Shown: positions 10,641 through 22,379, numbered from the stretch's first letter. The stretch is DNA of 64,000 nt from Prorocentrum cordatum (GCA_963575745.1 CAUYUJ010016715.1:327501-391500), one strand, 5' to 3'. The notes: generated by a model not told the origin, from the letters alone. Program-made: numbers and translations.

Positions 10641-11339
10641 CCCCTTCCCCCTCCAACTTCTGGTGGTGGTGATGAAAGACAGGCCCATCACAGAACCCAG
10701 TGAGGGCCACCAGAGGCCGCAAACTGCCCAACAACTTTCCGGCGCGACTTTTCCGCGGCGCGAACGTTGCCTGGGACTACGCGTGGCCGACAGACTCCAG
10801 CCGGCCTCGAGGGGCGAAGGCGAGGGAAGGGCACCTGGACGCCTTCTACAAAGGGGTCCGAGTTCGGCGCCGTCGGCAGGGCGAACATCAGGCCCCACAT
10901 CGAGTTGCATCGCCGATGCGCCAGCCGACCCCGCCCCATTATTCTGGCTCCATCTGGGAAGCCTGCTAGAGCACCTGAGCATCGTGGAACCGATCACTGT
11001 ACCCGTTGGCGTGGCACGAGCCCCACTGCCCGATTTTCTCATCTACATTGGAATACAGGCTGTTCGAGGGGACTATATAACCGCTTGCCCCGGATAGAGA
11101 ATCATATCCCCCCACACCCCCTCGTGCCCCCGATGAAAAAAAACAAAAAACGCTGCCGCGGGGGAGGATGACGAATCGACGAAGTTGCTATCTTCTTATG
11201 CTGAGAAACAACATCATCACGAACGTGTGGCAGGGCTATGGTATTCTCAACGTTTTAGCTTTCCCCAGCCACGCAGGTGCGGCAAGGACACATGAGACTC
11301 TCACAACTCCAACTTTCCCGAGTCCCGTTATCCCCAACT
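10641..11339. other. no gene recognised
   Basis: GC-rich sequence with open frames on both strands and no domain. No repeat was identified. Confidence 0.4.
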
Positions 11340-11396
11340 GGGGTTGTGGGATGGTGGGGATCGGGATGGGGGATGGGGACGGGGATGGGGATAGGC
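11340..11396 (+). repeat. GGGGATG-rich G-quadruplex-capable tract
   Basis: Successive GGGATGG, GGGGATCGGG, GGGGACGGGG and GGGGATAGG runs give more than four closely spaced G3-4 tracts. A related tract preceded by a CCAACTGGGG-like block is at 14577-14619. Confidence 0.8.
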
Positions 11397-11654
11397 ATCG
11401 GCCCAAAGATACGATTCTGAAGCACCAGCGTTGGCACGGCCCCCTTCTCCTCTGGCTGGGGCGGCTCAGACCAGCGCCCCGGGGCAGCAGCAGGCCGTCA
11501 GCCTGGTGCCGGCTGGCCTGACCGAGGCCCTCGCGGCGCGCCGGCTGGCGATAGGGGGGCTGGATCGGAGGAGGGCCAGTCGTCATCAGCGGCGGTCTGA
11601 CTCCCCAAACATCTCAGCGCTCGGGAACAGCAACAAGACTCGCGTTGTTGTCCT

Positions 11655-11735
11655 CGCATTCGGCATCCGGGGGCCTTCCCCCTGCCCCGAGGCCGTCAAC
11701 AAACGACCCAGGCTCAGGGCTTTCTTGAGGCGTCG
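11655..11735 (-). repeat. family B partial copy
   Basis: The reverse complement shares TCGTTTGTTGACGGCCTCGG with the family B core. Confidence 0.5.
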
Positions 11736-11969
11736 GTGGCTCTCCCACCCACCCCAAACCCACCCAAGACTGGCCCCCGGACCCCTCCCCGGGGCCATCC
11801 TGTCTCGTTTCTCTGGGCGGGTCCAGCCGTGGCAACGAAATCCTCCAGGAGAAGGGCCTATTGTGGACGGCGGCGGTTCTCCCGCCAGGCCCCAAGGCCA
11901 AACCTCTCCTGAGGCCCAGCGTGGCGTATCTTTCAAGGTGGACGCCCCTGGGAACCGATGGCGCGGAAT

Positions 11970-12038
11970 CCCAGACCCAATCTCTCGATGGCATTTCCCG
12001 AGCCAAGGCTGTCCGTGAGGGACCTGGGGCCCGAAAAC
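11970..12038 (+). repeat. family C copy
   Basis: CCCAGACCCAATCTCTCGAT, then CATTTCCCGAGCC, then GTGAGGGACCTGGGGCCCGA. Aligns with 4351-4412 and 40747-40811. Confidence 0.7.
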
Positions 12039-13392
12039 GGCGTCCGGATGGGCACTCCGTGGTAAGAGCAACTGACGGCGTCCGGATCCGCTCTTGGTGA
12101 CTCCGGGGGCCTGACAATGGGCCTCAGGTCTTGATATGTCCCATGCGCGGTCCCCCGATGCCCCGACCCTTTCCCTATCGTTACGACGCCACCATGTCTG
12201 GGCACATCGTCGGAAATCTGAAGCGGGCACCTCAGCTCGCTTTGCGATCTCTCTACGTCCTGGTGGGCATTGTACTGCCACGCTCCTTTTTTGTGTCGCG
12301 ATACCTCCGGGGTGTCTTGCGCACGGGTCTCCGTGTTCGTCGCGCCGCTCTAGTTTCTGTTGACCCTGGTCGTCATTGCTTCGACGATCTGGTGATGAGA
12401 ACCCATTCACGTGGGTTTTTATTCATCGCCCAGTTCTTGTTGGGACGTCATATGCGAAAACTTCACCTAGATAAGATCTTACTGTCCTTGTCTTACCCTG
12501 GTTTGTGTTCCCTGCCGCGTCGTGATCAATGGTTCTCAGGCTTCGCGTTCCGGCCCATCAAGGACTGCATCTTCTGAGCGGGGTCTCCTTTCGCCCCGGG
12601 CCCCCTCCAACTCCCGCCGCATCTGCTTTAGTGCCTCAGTTCGCCTCGGAAGCGCCCCTTCGTCGCTCGAGCTCTGCTTCAGCCAATCGGCCGCAAACAG
12701 AAAAACGAACTCAGCTCAAGTATCGAATTTTCCCGACACCTCCTGGCGCAAGAGGCGCCAATGTCTCGAGTCAGGCGCTCAGCGGCCAGATCGAAACCAG
12801 CCGCACGCAGCAGGATTCGCACACACCCTTTTCCGTATACTGTCGGGAACTTCTGCTTAGCGTGTTACGGCGGCGGCCCCTGCGATACGGTATAAAGCTC
12901 GCGATGTCGAGACTCTCACAACTTCGGTACTCGCTTGGTGCTCGGAATTGTTGATGGTGGTCGAGGCCAACCGTTCCTTGGAACATCATAGCGCTAAACA
13001 AGATTTCTGTATGTGTTACCCCCCTCTTGTCCGACCAGACTGAATGGGGGAGGGGCCCCGAGTGGCTAAAGCTGGCAAGCAGGTATGCTGTCGAGTCAGG
13101 CAACCAGCGGCCGGGCCGAAGCCAGCTGCACATGCGGCAGAACTCGCGCGCCCCCCTCCCGTTTCGCTGCGTATCCCCCCGTTCTCGTCCTACGAAGCCG
13201 TCTTTCTTCTCGCCATCGCTCGGACTGTCATTCCCCGTGCACTGTTCGGCCTCGTGCGCGTATGTTTCCACAGCGGAAGTCAAGATATGCTCCTCGGCGA
13301 CCCTCGCCGAGAAACAATGCACACGCACGAGCGATGTCAAGTCTTCAGGCTCTGGCGAGTTTACTTGCACGAAGGGGTACGGGGGGAGGCCT
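12039..13392. other. no gene recognised; short internal duplication
   Basis: A segment around 12765-12815 (GAGTCAGGC, GCGGCCAGATCGAA, CCAGCCGCAC) is repeated with changes at 13090-13140. Reading frames here have no recognisable domain. Confidence 0.4.
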
Positions 13393-13560
13393 GGCGAGGC
13401 CCTGAACGAACTCTGGACTTTATGCACATCGAGACTCACCTGCACGCCGTCTCGGCCCAGCACTGTTTCATGAGGCGGTGGAGGTGGGGGGAGGAGGGGA
13501 GGGGCAAAATCCCGTGCAGGTTGACTTGCTTGACAACAATGACGAAAGCATCCTCTTCTG
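13393..13560. repeat. family G copy 1 (matches 48.5 kb)
   Basis: About 170 bp similar to 48545-48715 in the same orientation. On the minus strand both copies keep one frame open with a similar peptide (LGRDGVQVSLDVHKVQSS here; LGRSGVRVSFDLHDVQSS there), so the pair could be remnants of a coding family rather than simple repeats. Confidence 0.65.
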
Positions 13561-13821
13561 CCCCCCCCCTCTCTCCGTCCTCGTCCCCTCCGCCCTCGTC
13601 CCCTGCGTGTGATCTGGCTGAAGGGCGCGGGAGGGGCCACCGCTGCCTCGACAAGGGGCCCCCATCCGAGGCTCGGCGCCTGCGTGGGCTCCAGCGCGGC
13701 AGCCTCATGGGCCGGCGGAGCGGCCTCCCTGAGGCGGAGGGGCAACGTCAGGGGGGCGTGCCGCCCAGGGAGGGGCGCACACCGACCCGGAACCACCTTC
13801 GCCACATCGCCCATCGACCCC

Positions 13822-14196
13822 GGTATACCTGGCGAGTTCCAGAGACCCCGAACCAAACGATGGTGGCATCTCTTGCAAGGCCGACATCTGCTCCCGCCGG
13901 CATCCGCCCAGGTGTGGGCGCGGTACGCCGCGAGAGACCCAGAACCGAAAGGAGCTGGCGTCTCTTGCAAAAGCCCACTTCTGCTCCCGCCGGCATCCGC
14001 CGAGGTGTGGGCGGTGATAGGCCGCGAGAGACCCCGAACCGAAAGGAGCTGGCACCTCTTGCTTGGAAGGCCGACTGCTGCTCCCGCCGGCATCCGCCGA
14101 GGTGTGGGCGGCGATAGGCCGCGAGAGGACCCCGAACTGGAAGGAGCTGGCACCTCTTGCTCGGAAGGCCGACTGCTGCTGCCGCCGGCATCCGCC
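13822..14196 (+). repeat. about 97-bp tandem repeat, 4 units
   Basis: Four units each running: CCGCGAGAGACCCCGAACC, GGAGCTGGCACCTCTTGC, AAGGCCGACTGCTGCTCCCG, CGGCATCCGCCGAGGTGTGG. Units start near 13830, 13928, 14022 and 14118. Related single units are at 14905-15010 and 49543-49640, so the family is both tandem and dispersed. Confidence 0.85.
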
Positions 14197-14576
14197 GATG
14201 AAGGGGCCCACAAACATACAAATAAATACACAAATCCCAGGGTTCCCAATATTTTCGCACATTTTCTGGGTTTCTGTCTCCCCCCCCCCCACTGCCCATA
14301 TTTGCACATATTTCCCCGGGAATCGACGATTCATTGTGTCTGTGGCTGCGAGGGGCCGGGAGGGGGCGCCCACGATCGTCGAGCGCCGAGCACGGGCCGC
14401 GCGGGCGCGGCCGCGTGCCCCCACGCGCCACGCGGAGACTGCTCAGACCACCTCGTGATCCCCATCCTCATTCGCGTGGCCTGGGCCCCTCTGGCCAGCC
14501 GGCTTACCCCCCCCCGGATGGGGATGTGGGCAGTTCCTGCCAGATCTCGAAAGGTCTATCCCCACTGGGGGGATGA

Positions 14577-14619
14577 GATAGTGGGGGTCTGCATGGGGAT
14601 GGGGATGGGGATGGGAATC
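14577..14619 (+). repeat. GGGGATGGGGATGGGG tract
   Basis: Four G4 runs spaced by AT; capable of forming a G-quadruplex. Similar to 11340-11396. Confidence 0.8.
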
Positions 14620-14904
14620 GGTCAGGGATCCAGTCGTGAACTCGCCAGGCCCATCGGTCGTGACGCACATCGGGGAGTCTTTCGCTCCGGCGCTGTGGCC
14701 AGAAACGGCGCTCGGGGAGGGCAGTGCGTCGACCTGGGACCTGCGATCCAGGCGTCTATCGGGACGGAGGTGTTTCTTGATTGTTTGCCTTTAGCCCTTT
14801 AGGGCCTTTGCTGGGCGTCAAAAAAAGAACCTGGGAAGAGAAACCTGGGGAAAAAGCTAGGACTTCTGGGGACCGCGTATCGGAACAGCTCCGGAAATCG
14901 CTTG

Positions 14905-15010
14905 TCTGGGTGGCGGGTTCCAGAAACCCTGAGACCCAAAAAGATTGCACCTCTTGGAAGGCCGACTCGTGCTTCCGCCGCCTTCCGCCGAGATTCCGCC
15001 GGCGGAGCCG
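14905..15010 (+). repeat. dispersed unit related to the 97-bp repeat
   Basis: Carries CAGAAACCCTGAGACCC, TGCACCTCTTGGAAGGCCGA and CTTCCGCCGCCTTCCGCC in the same order as the 13.8-14.2 kb tandem units. Confidence 0.65.
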
Positions 15011-15359
15011 CCCCCGTGTTACTCCCGCTAGATTTCCGCCGCCCTTCTGCCGAGAAAGACAAGCTAACTTTACCATTCCTCGAAGGCACTTCTCGAAGGC
15101 GGAGTCCTGTCTTGAACGGTCTCTAACGTTCCATATGCCACCGATTCAAGGGCGGGGTGTGGCCATCGGGCCCACATTGGCGACCAATGGGCGACTGAAG
15201 GTCGATGTTTTTCCCCCCTGAGCCTGGACATGAAATGTTTAGATTCTTTCTTTTTTATACGCGGCCCCCACATGTCCCGACTATTGCCCCAGTGGCGCTT
15301 CTTCATCTCAGGACATTTTTCGAAGGCCCTGGGGCCCAGTGAGGGCCCCAAGATCGCCG

Positions 15360-15540
15360 ACGAACAAACGGCGTACACATGATCTTGCGACGCTCCAAGC
15401 GCTGGACTCTGCGCTGGACTCCCCGCCCTGGCGCGCGGAGCGCCCCAAAGGCGGCGCTGGAGAGGGTCCGAGCGCTGATCCGAGAAATCTGGGCGGCGCC
15501 CCGAGAACTTATGTTTATGTCGTGTTTGGTTCTTCGACCC
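15360..15540 (-). repeat. dispersed repeat family E copy
   Basis: Shares the GGAGAGGGTCC-GCGCTGATCCGAGAAATC region and the TTATGTTTATGTCGTGTTT end with the foldback element at 27157-27333. Other copies are at 25250-25394 and 47236-47345. Confidence 0.55.
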
Positions 15541-15768
15541 GACGCCGAAGCTGCAGGAGCATCTCCGACCTCCGTCCTGTTCCTTCATTACGTTCCATGT
15601 CTGGGAGCATGCCTTCGAAGCGCGCCACCTGGTGCTGGGGAGAGGGTGGCACGCACGGCGCGCGACGACGACGCAGCGCTCGCGCGTGGTGGCTCACGCG
15701 GGCCACGGGCGTGGCACGCCGCAACGTCGGAGATCGGGCCCCTCGGCCGCCCAGACGACGTGGTGTCC

Positions 15769-16060
15769 TCCTCCTCCTCCTCCTCCTCCTCCTCCTCCTC
15801 CTCCTCCTCCTCCTCCTCTTCCTCCTCCTCCTCCTCCTCCTCCTCCTCCTCCTCCTCCCTCCTACTCCTCCCCCTCCTCCCCATCCACTTCTTCCTCCTC
15901 CTACTCCTCCGAGTCCTCCTCTTCCTTCTCCTCCTCCCCCTCCTCCTTCTTCTCCATTTCCTCCTCCCCTCCCTCCTCCTCCTCCTCCTCCTCCCCCTCC
16001 TCCTTTCTTCCTCCTCCTCGTCCTCCTCCTCCTCCTCCTCCTCCTCCTCCTCCTCCTCCT
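15769..16060. repeat. long (TCC)n microsatellite
   Basis: About 290 bp of TCC units, perfect for long runs and with interruptions at about 15855-16015. The long poly-S, poly-L and poly-P frames across it are artefacts. Confidence 0.98.
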
Positions 16061-16190
16061 AATCCCAAATGCGGCCAACGGCCCCGAGGGCCCCCAATGG
16101 TGGCCCGCAGTCCTGGCAGTTTGGTCAGCGATCCTCCGTCCTCCTGTCCTCCCTCCTGAGCCTCCTGTCCTCCTGAGCCCCCTCCCTGAC

Positions 16191-16376
16191 GTTGCCCCCG
16201 ATGAGGCCGCATGCTGCAGTGGCCGGCGGCGCGGCCGGCGCCGGGGCCACGCGCTCCTGCTGCGCTGCCGCGCCGCCCGCCTCGCCGCTGGCCTCGGCGC
16301 CGTCGTGCGCAGGGAGGTCGCACTCCGCGAGGTCGGGCGGCTGGTGGCGCCTGCAGCAGAGGGAGCAACCCAAGTC
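16191..16376 (-). CDS. possible orphan exon, Cys-rich
   Basis: On the minus strand an ATTGAG acceptor is followed by 186 bases (62 codons, phase 0 at both ends) ending at a GTCAGG donor. The peptide begins DLGCSLCCRRHQPPDLAECD and becomes Ala/Gly/Pro-rich; almost all third positions are C or G. The early Cys/His spacing could bind metal. It is flanked by two GGA/TCC arrays and I cannot find partner exons, so it may equally be chance open sequence in GC-rich DNA. Product unknown. Confidence 0.25.
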
Positions 16377-16384
16377 CTCAATCC

Positions 16385-16575
16385 TCCTCATCCTCCTCCT
16401 CGATCCTGGATCCTCCTCCTCCTCCTCCTCCTCCTCCTCCTCCTCCTCCTCCTTCTCCTCCCCCTCCCTCTCCTCCTTCGTCCCCCTCATTTTTCCTCCT
16501 CATTCCTCCTTTCTCCTTCTGATTTCCGCCTCCCTCCTTCCTTCCTCCCCCCTCCTCGATATTCCTCCTGTTCCT
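16385..16575. repeat. (TCC)n microsatellite, interrupted
   Basis: Perfect TCC at about 16409-16453, then degenerate CT-rich sequence to about 16575. Confidence 0.95.
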
Positions 16576-16579
16576 CTTT

Positions 16580-18639
16580 GACGTTGAGCGAACCTAAAGA
16601 TCGAGCGTGTGGCGTTCGTGATTCAATGGAACAAGATGCCGAGTTAGACAAAGAGCCAACGAAATAAGCCTGGCGGGCGCAGCAGAAAAAAGGAGGGCAG
16701 AGAGCAGTCAAAAAGTACAGGGGCCGCAAGGCCAAAGAGTATGCGCCCGCCAAGCAAACGGAGGGGATAAGTTAACATATCACTACCAACATAACCTTAG
16801 TCATTACCGCAATACACATTCATAATGCAAATGTGAGGGCGGGCAGCCCTGAGCGACAGCCGCGCTGCTGTGCCGACAGTAGCCCCGAACCCAAGCAGTC
16901 ATGTCAATACCCACCCCCATCCCACGATTGATAGATCCAGGCATGCAGCACTCAAGATCAACACATGCAGCACAGGCGACGCAAGGGAAAAGTTTCGAAT
17001 CCATACATTCCAATGTAAGGCCATGTGCTGAATAGACGCATGCGAAGTAGAATGCAGCAACCAACTACAGCTGCTGATTTTGCGGCTCCACGGGGGAAAC
17101 CCCATTCACCGTATCAATTCCTGGGGGGGGTCCCCGTCACTGTGGCCAGTGTGGTTCTTATCCCCCCTTAGTTGGAATGCCGCTGCAGGGTGAGGGGTGA
17201 GGGCAGGTAGATCTATAAGGCGAAGGAGGTGGTGCTGAGTGGGCGGTCTTAAACTGAAGCTGTTGAGGCTGACTTGTGCAGAGAAATAATGACTTGACTA
17301 CGGGTGGCCTGCATTGTCGTGCCAGGAGGGCTGTCGCAACTGTCGAGGCTGGCCGACGCGTAGTTGCAATGAATAAATCTTGGCCTAAGAACACGAGGCT
17401 GGCGAACGGTTGGCCAGGCTCCTCAACGCATGCAGAGCGCAAACTGTTCAAGGACCTCTACCCCCCCATAGGTCCGTCCCCTCCACCACCATAAGCACAT
17501 ACAATGGCGAGCATGGCATGCTGGCAAAGACGACACGTCGGCTGGTGATCTTCTTGTTAGCCTCTATCTGTTCTGGCACGTGAGGTGGCAACTTGAATCT
17601 TGCAGGTCGCCTAAGGCGCGCAGTGCGAATGGGATGCCCTATGTAAGCAGGCTAACAGCTGCTGATAGATGTAGAAGGGCCACGCCCTAAAGTAGGCGAG
17701 CCTGACATGAGGCGGCGCGCAACTTCGGCCTGCTGCGATCAATTGCCAGCCCCCCCAGAAACCGCGCCCCCTCCCCAACCATCCTATTACAACGCATCTG
17801 GCGATCCAAGCTAGTAAACAATAGCGCGCTGGTGGCGAGCGGGAGGGAAGTGTAGCAAGCCAGCTGATGACTAAGAGTAAACATGTCGATTGACTACAAT
17901 GGGACTCGTCTGGTAGATTGCCCCCCTACCGACCGTGCCAAACCGGCAGCAATCGCAAACCCTACCCACATTGCTTGCTGCAAAAAAAACACCAAACAGG
18001 GCATAAGAGGCGACGTAGGACAGCAGAGAGCATTGCCTTAAAAGAGATAGCGGGCGACGGTGATCGATAAGAGCCGCCTGCGCGAGTTTCCCCGCCACCA
18101 TCGCATCCCCCCTACCCAACCATTCCCATCGAACTTGCCCCTGGGGCAGCAGAGCAAACTGTCGGAGGCTGGACGTAAAGGCCCGAGCGTATCGAAAAGC
18201 TTGGACGGGTCAGCCGTGCTGGACTTCGCTTGCTGCTCGTCAGCACGCAGCGGCGACGGGAGAGAAAAGGGAAGGGGGGGGGGCAGGGGAAGCATCGCGC
18301 CGAAGGAGGCGATCGCCAAATTCCCGTGCATCCGCAAGCTGGCACACAGGAGCTCGGCGCACACCAGCCATCAGCGAGGCACGGCCCTCGAGGGGGGAGG
18401 AGGAGAGGCCGACGGCCGCCGTGAGGAGCGCGAAGGGCGAGAAAAGTGGGAGAGAGGAGGCGGCCGAGAGGGCGGACGCAAGCACGGTAGCAGGAGGAGC
18501 CGTGACACGAACGTGGGGACGGGACTGGGCAAGAGGAAATGGCAAACAGAAGTCTTCCGGCCATGCGGTAAGCAATGTTCTGAAAACCGTAGTTGTGGAA
18601 ATGAGTGGGGTCGTCGGCCCCGCCGTGCTACCGTCGTAA
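16580..18639. other. no gene recognised
   Basis: Mixed-composition sequence with short open frames only. No domains, repeats or RNA genes were seen. Confidence 0.4.
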
Positions 18640-21060
18640 TGCTGCCAGAATATTTGACCACAACATCGCTGTGGCAACGTGTTGTAAGAGCAGCTGTACC
18701 GCCCAGCATCACTCCGTATCTGGTCCCTTTTGCCATCCTCAGTAGTCGCTTCTGTCAGCTTGTGCGGTGGGGAACGTTGGTTTCGATGTTGGTGGCGCTT
18801 TGTCCTTAGGCGCTAGGAACTTGGGCTTGGGCATGGTCATAGCGGTAGTTATCTCCTGCCGTTGTCGTAGCTCGTAGTTCTGCATTGCGTTGGTTGCGCT
18901 GTCGTACTGTGCTAGAGGTTGTTAGTATTATGCTGGTGAAGGCGTAGCGTTTCCATCTACTGCAAGCGTGTCTGACCGGTGGCGTCGTCGACGTAATGAT
19001 TTTCGGAGTGATCTGTATAAATAGGCACTGGAGTGGAGCTTGTTTGTCCGCCTTGAAAATGGAGCGGTGGCAAGGAATTTGTGGTGCTAGCTCTGATGCT
19101 AATATTTCGGTCAGCCAGAGCGGTGCCCGCGCAGCCTTGGGGGACGGGCAGAAAATTAGGATCCTGATAAACGTGGATTGCACTGGAAGATGCCGAGCGC
19201 ATTGGCTTGCGCAGGTGTGGTGGCTGCTGAGTGGCGTATATGGTTGCCCGGGCGATGGCTGCTAGCCCCACTTTTGCGTTGTCTAGCAGGTACATGTCGA
19301 TATCGGTGTGAATGCTGCGCGCGACGCTGCTGTCGCATCATCCGCGTATGCTCTGCTTGCGGTCGTCGCGCGCGAGCGCGACATCTGTCCGTGCCGAGTC
19401 GGCCCTGGCGGTCTGCATTGAGCAGTCTGGTAGGGGGGGGGTGACAAGGTGGATCGCGCGGGCAGCGGCTGGCTGCGCGGCGAGGGAGCTGCCAGCGCGG
19501 CTGGGTGCAATACAATATCGGCGGGGACCCCCTGCAATACTGCGCCCCTGTTTGCATCGTGGAGAAGGGGGAGAATATGCATTGCAATGTCTTGTCGGGG
19601 ACGGTGATGCGCACCACGCGGAGAGGCGGTCGGGAGGGGCGCGTCTCCTGCGCTGCTACATGGGTGATTCGCGTGCACGCCTCATCTGTCCACTTTGCGG
19701 GCCAGGCATGGGGTTCCGCATGCTACTAGCGCTGACCGCCTGGTTCCGCGCAAATGAAAGTTGCCCGGTGAAACTGTTGCTGGCCACTGGCGTTAAATCG
19801 GCTGTTTGTGCTCTGGCACTGGCGACCTCGCGTTGGTCGCTGGCGCTGCGTCTGCATCGACGCCGCTCTCAGTCACGGCAAATGCAGGCTGCGGTGCACG
19901 CCCAGGCGGTCAGCGAGATGCCTGAGGCCGATCGCTGCGGCCCGATCATGTTGTGGCTGTCCGCCATGTTGCCAATGGTTACACTTCAGCAAATTCTCGG
20001 AGCACCCGCTTTGTTCCGCAGTCTCTTGTTGACGCGGTGTCGTCACGCATTACGGAGCGCCGCCCATCGGCGGCGAGTGCGTAGTCGCCGCTCATCTGCT
20101 CTGTGGCGCGCGTGGCTGTGGCGCGCTTGCTGAGTGGATCTCTGTCGGTGTGACTGCGGGTGTTTGCCGTCGTGGTGCTCTGGGTGGGTCGTGTTTTTCT
20201 CGGTATTATTAATGCCTCTGGTGGTGAGAGTCGACATGTAGTGTATTTGGCGTGGTGTATTTGGCGTGGTGTATTTGGCGCGCCAGTAATGCGCAGCATT
20301 CGAATGCGCGCGCAAGTGCGCGTCGCGGTGATGTCGCCCTTCTCGTCGTGGATGTCGCCGACACCATCGCCTGCGATGCTTTCGGATTCGTCATGTAAGC
20401 GGTTGACTTCGTTTTCCACGTCTTCCACGGGTGCCCGATGAAACCGTCGAAGTTGCAACTCATATGTCCCCTCTTCTTCAATGCGTGTTTCGCACTCAAT
20501 GTCGCGGTCAACGCGCGTCGCTCCCTCGGCGTCGCGGTCGAGGCCAGGCACTGGCTGGCCATGTCCTGAACGGAGGTGCGTTGCTTGCGTTCGATCTCGC
20601 CTTCTGCTGGGCGTATTGGCGTATTGCCGCGTGTGTCTGGCAATTCTCGTGCTGCCGTGCCTGTATAGCGTCGTCTGTTGGTGCTGAACGCATGCTTCTG
20701 TGCCTGGCTGGTTTGCTATGCAATGATAAGACGCTGCTGGTAGTGCTGGCGGGCGGCCTGAAGCTGCTCTGGTGCACTTCCAATTCTAGGATGTGCTGCT
20801 TCTTGACCATTGCATCTGTCGAATCAAGCGCTCTCGGCTTGTCGTGGTGGTTGCGCCGTGTGGATTGGCGCCGTGTGGATTGCGTCTTGTGGTGGGGCGT
20901 CTTCATGGTCAAGTCCAGCTTGTGTTTGTGCTCGTTGTGCTACGCGTGCTGCGCGCTGCTCCTCGTGGCTATGATGCTGCTGTGCGACCCACCTGGATTG
21001 TAGAGATTCGTGTGATCGGTCTTGCTCTAATCCCACCAGCCCTTTGGGCGTGAGTGGTTT
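18640..21060 (-). other. GT-rich block (CA-rich on minus), left part
   Basis: Plus strand is strongly G+T rich, unlike flanking GC-rich DNA. On the minus strand several overlapping frames are open, e.g. 19979-20551 (contains RIEEEGTYELQLRRFHRAP and VEDVENEVNRLHDES) and 20508-20912, with an acidic/basic composition more like protein than the GC-rich frames elsewhere. None matches a family I know. A TGTATTTGGCGTGG unit is repeated three times near 20239-20280. Confidence 0.4.
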
Positions 21061-21456
21061 AGAGAGCCCGCTCTGTTCTCAACCCCCTTCTTCCCCTTCG
21101 GGGAGGGGTTTACCCCTCCCCCTACCCCCTCCCCCTGGGCCTGGAGAGGGCGTTCCGCGGGTCGTCAGGGGGGTCGTTTTCGACTCTGGGGAGGGCTAAA
21201 AACCTACACCCCTCACGATGATTCTGGCCCCGACGGGGGGAGGCAGAAAAAATGCTCTCCTCTTCTTTGAAGCCACAACCATTGATTTTACTACGGTTTT
21301 GGCCCCATTTTGGCCTTCTGAGGGGGCAGCGCTCATTAAAGCTCCCCTCTTCTTTCAAGGCAACATCATTGATTTTACGAAGGTTTTGGCCCCTATGTTG
21401 CCCTTCTGAGGGGGCAGCGCTAATTACAGCTCCCCATCTTCTTTGATCGATTTCCT
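21061..21456. other. internal duplicated segment, no gene
   Basis: Two related 70-bp segments (about 21270-21335 and 21340-21412) share ATTGATTTTAC, GTTTTGGCCCC and CTTCTGAGGGGGCAGCGCT. No gene was recognised. Confidence 0.5.
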
Positions 21457-21772
21457 CCAAGATGGCCCCCAGAAGCGCCCAGGAGGCACCAAGAGGCCCC
21501 AAGATGGCCCCAAGAGGCCCCCAGGAGGCCCCCAAGAGGCCTCCAAGAGGCCCCCAAGATGCCCCCAAGAGGCCCCCAAGAGGCCCCAAGAGGCTCCCCC
21601 GAGGCACCCAAGACGCTCCTGGAAGCCCCTGGGGCCGCCAAGAGGCCCCCAAGACGCCCCAAACGGCCTCCAAGAGGCTCCCAAGAGGCCCGAAGAGGCT
21701 CCCCCAAGGCACCCAAGACGCTCCTAGCAGCCCCTGGGGCCGCCAAGAGGCCCCCAAGACGCCCCAAAAGGG
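21457..21772 (+). repeat. CCAAGAGGCCCC degenerate repeat
   Basis: Dense imperfect CCCAAGAGGCCCCCAAGAnG units, with an embedded about 110-bp duplication (a CAAGACGCTCCT block occurs at 21609 and again at about 21715). Same family as 957-1200 and 52500-52620. Confidence 0.85.
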
Positions 21773-22203
21773 GACGAGGTGCCCGAACGCCTCACGCCAC
21801 GAGGAGCCCGAACGACTCACACCAGGACGAGGGGCCCGAACGACTCACACCACGAAGAGCCCGAACGACTCACACCAGAAGGAGGGGCCCGAACGACTCA
21901 CACCAGGACGAGGCGCCCGAACGACTCACACCACGAGGAGCCCGAACGACTCACACCACGACGAGGGCCCCGAACGACTCACACCACGAGGAGCCCGAAC
22001 GAGTCACACCAGGAGGAGGGGCCCGAACGACTCACACCAGGACGAGGGGCCCGAACAACTCACACCACGAGAAGCCCGAACGACTCACACCAGGACGAAG
22101 AGCCCGAACGACTCACACCACGAAGAGCCCGACCGACTCACACCAGGAAGAAGGGCCCGAACGACTCACACCAGGACGAGAAACCCCAAACGACTCAAAC
22201 CAC
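21773..22203 (+). repeat. 25/28-bp tandem array, about 16 units
   Basis: Units GAGGAGCCCGAACGACTCAC-ACCAG (25 bp) and GACGAGGGGCCCGAACGACT-CACACCAC (28 bp) alternate irregularly. No unit contains a stop in any plus frame and 25+28 is not a multiple of three, so all three plus frames stay open and give repetitive RTTHTT / PNDSHQDE / PERLTP peptides. Units are contiguous with no spacers, so this is not a CRISPR array. Confidence 0.95.
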
Positions 22204-22379
22204 GAGGAGCGCTTTCTCTCCCTCCTCCTCCGCCTCGTCCTTCTCCCGCTCCCCCCACAAGGAGGATGTACAAGGAGGCGGGAGGAAGGAGTACCAGGGG
22301 AGATATGCGGGGGCAAGCGGACACACGCCTGAAAAACACGACTGTCGGCATGCTTCGCAAGAGTTGCTGTTGTGAGATG

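Noticed and set aside
12131-12577. 149-codon plus frame with hydrophobic stretches
   Set aside because: No recognisable domain, no splice or leader evidence, and the opposite strand is equally open.
15339-16667. 442-codon plus frame (poly-Leu/Pro) and similar frames over TCC/GGA arrays
   Set aside because: Products of microsatellite translation; no non-repetitive domain.
19312-20133. 273-codon plus frame
   Set aside because: Composition follows the GT skew and no domain is visible; the minus frames look at least as plausible.
21773-22203. Possible CRISPR array
   Set aside because: Units are contiguous with no unique spacers, repeat lengths vary, and the sequence is eukaryotic.
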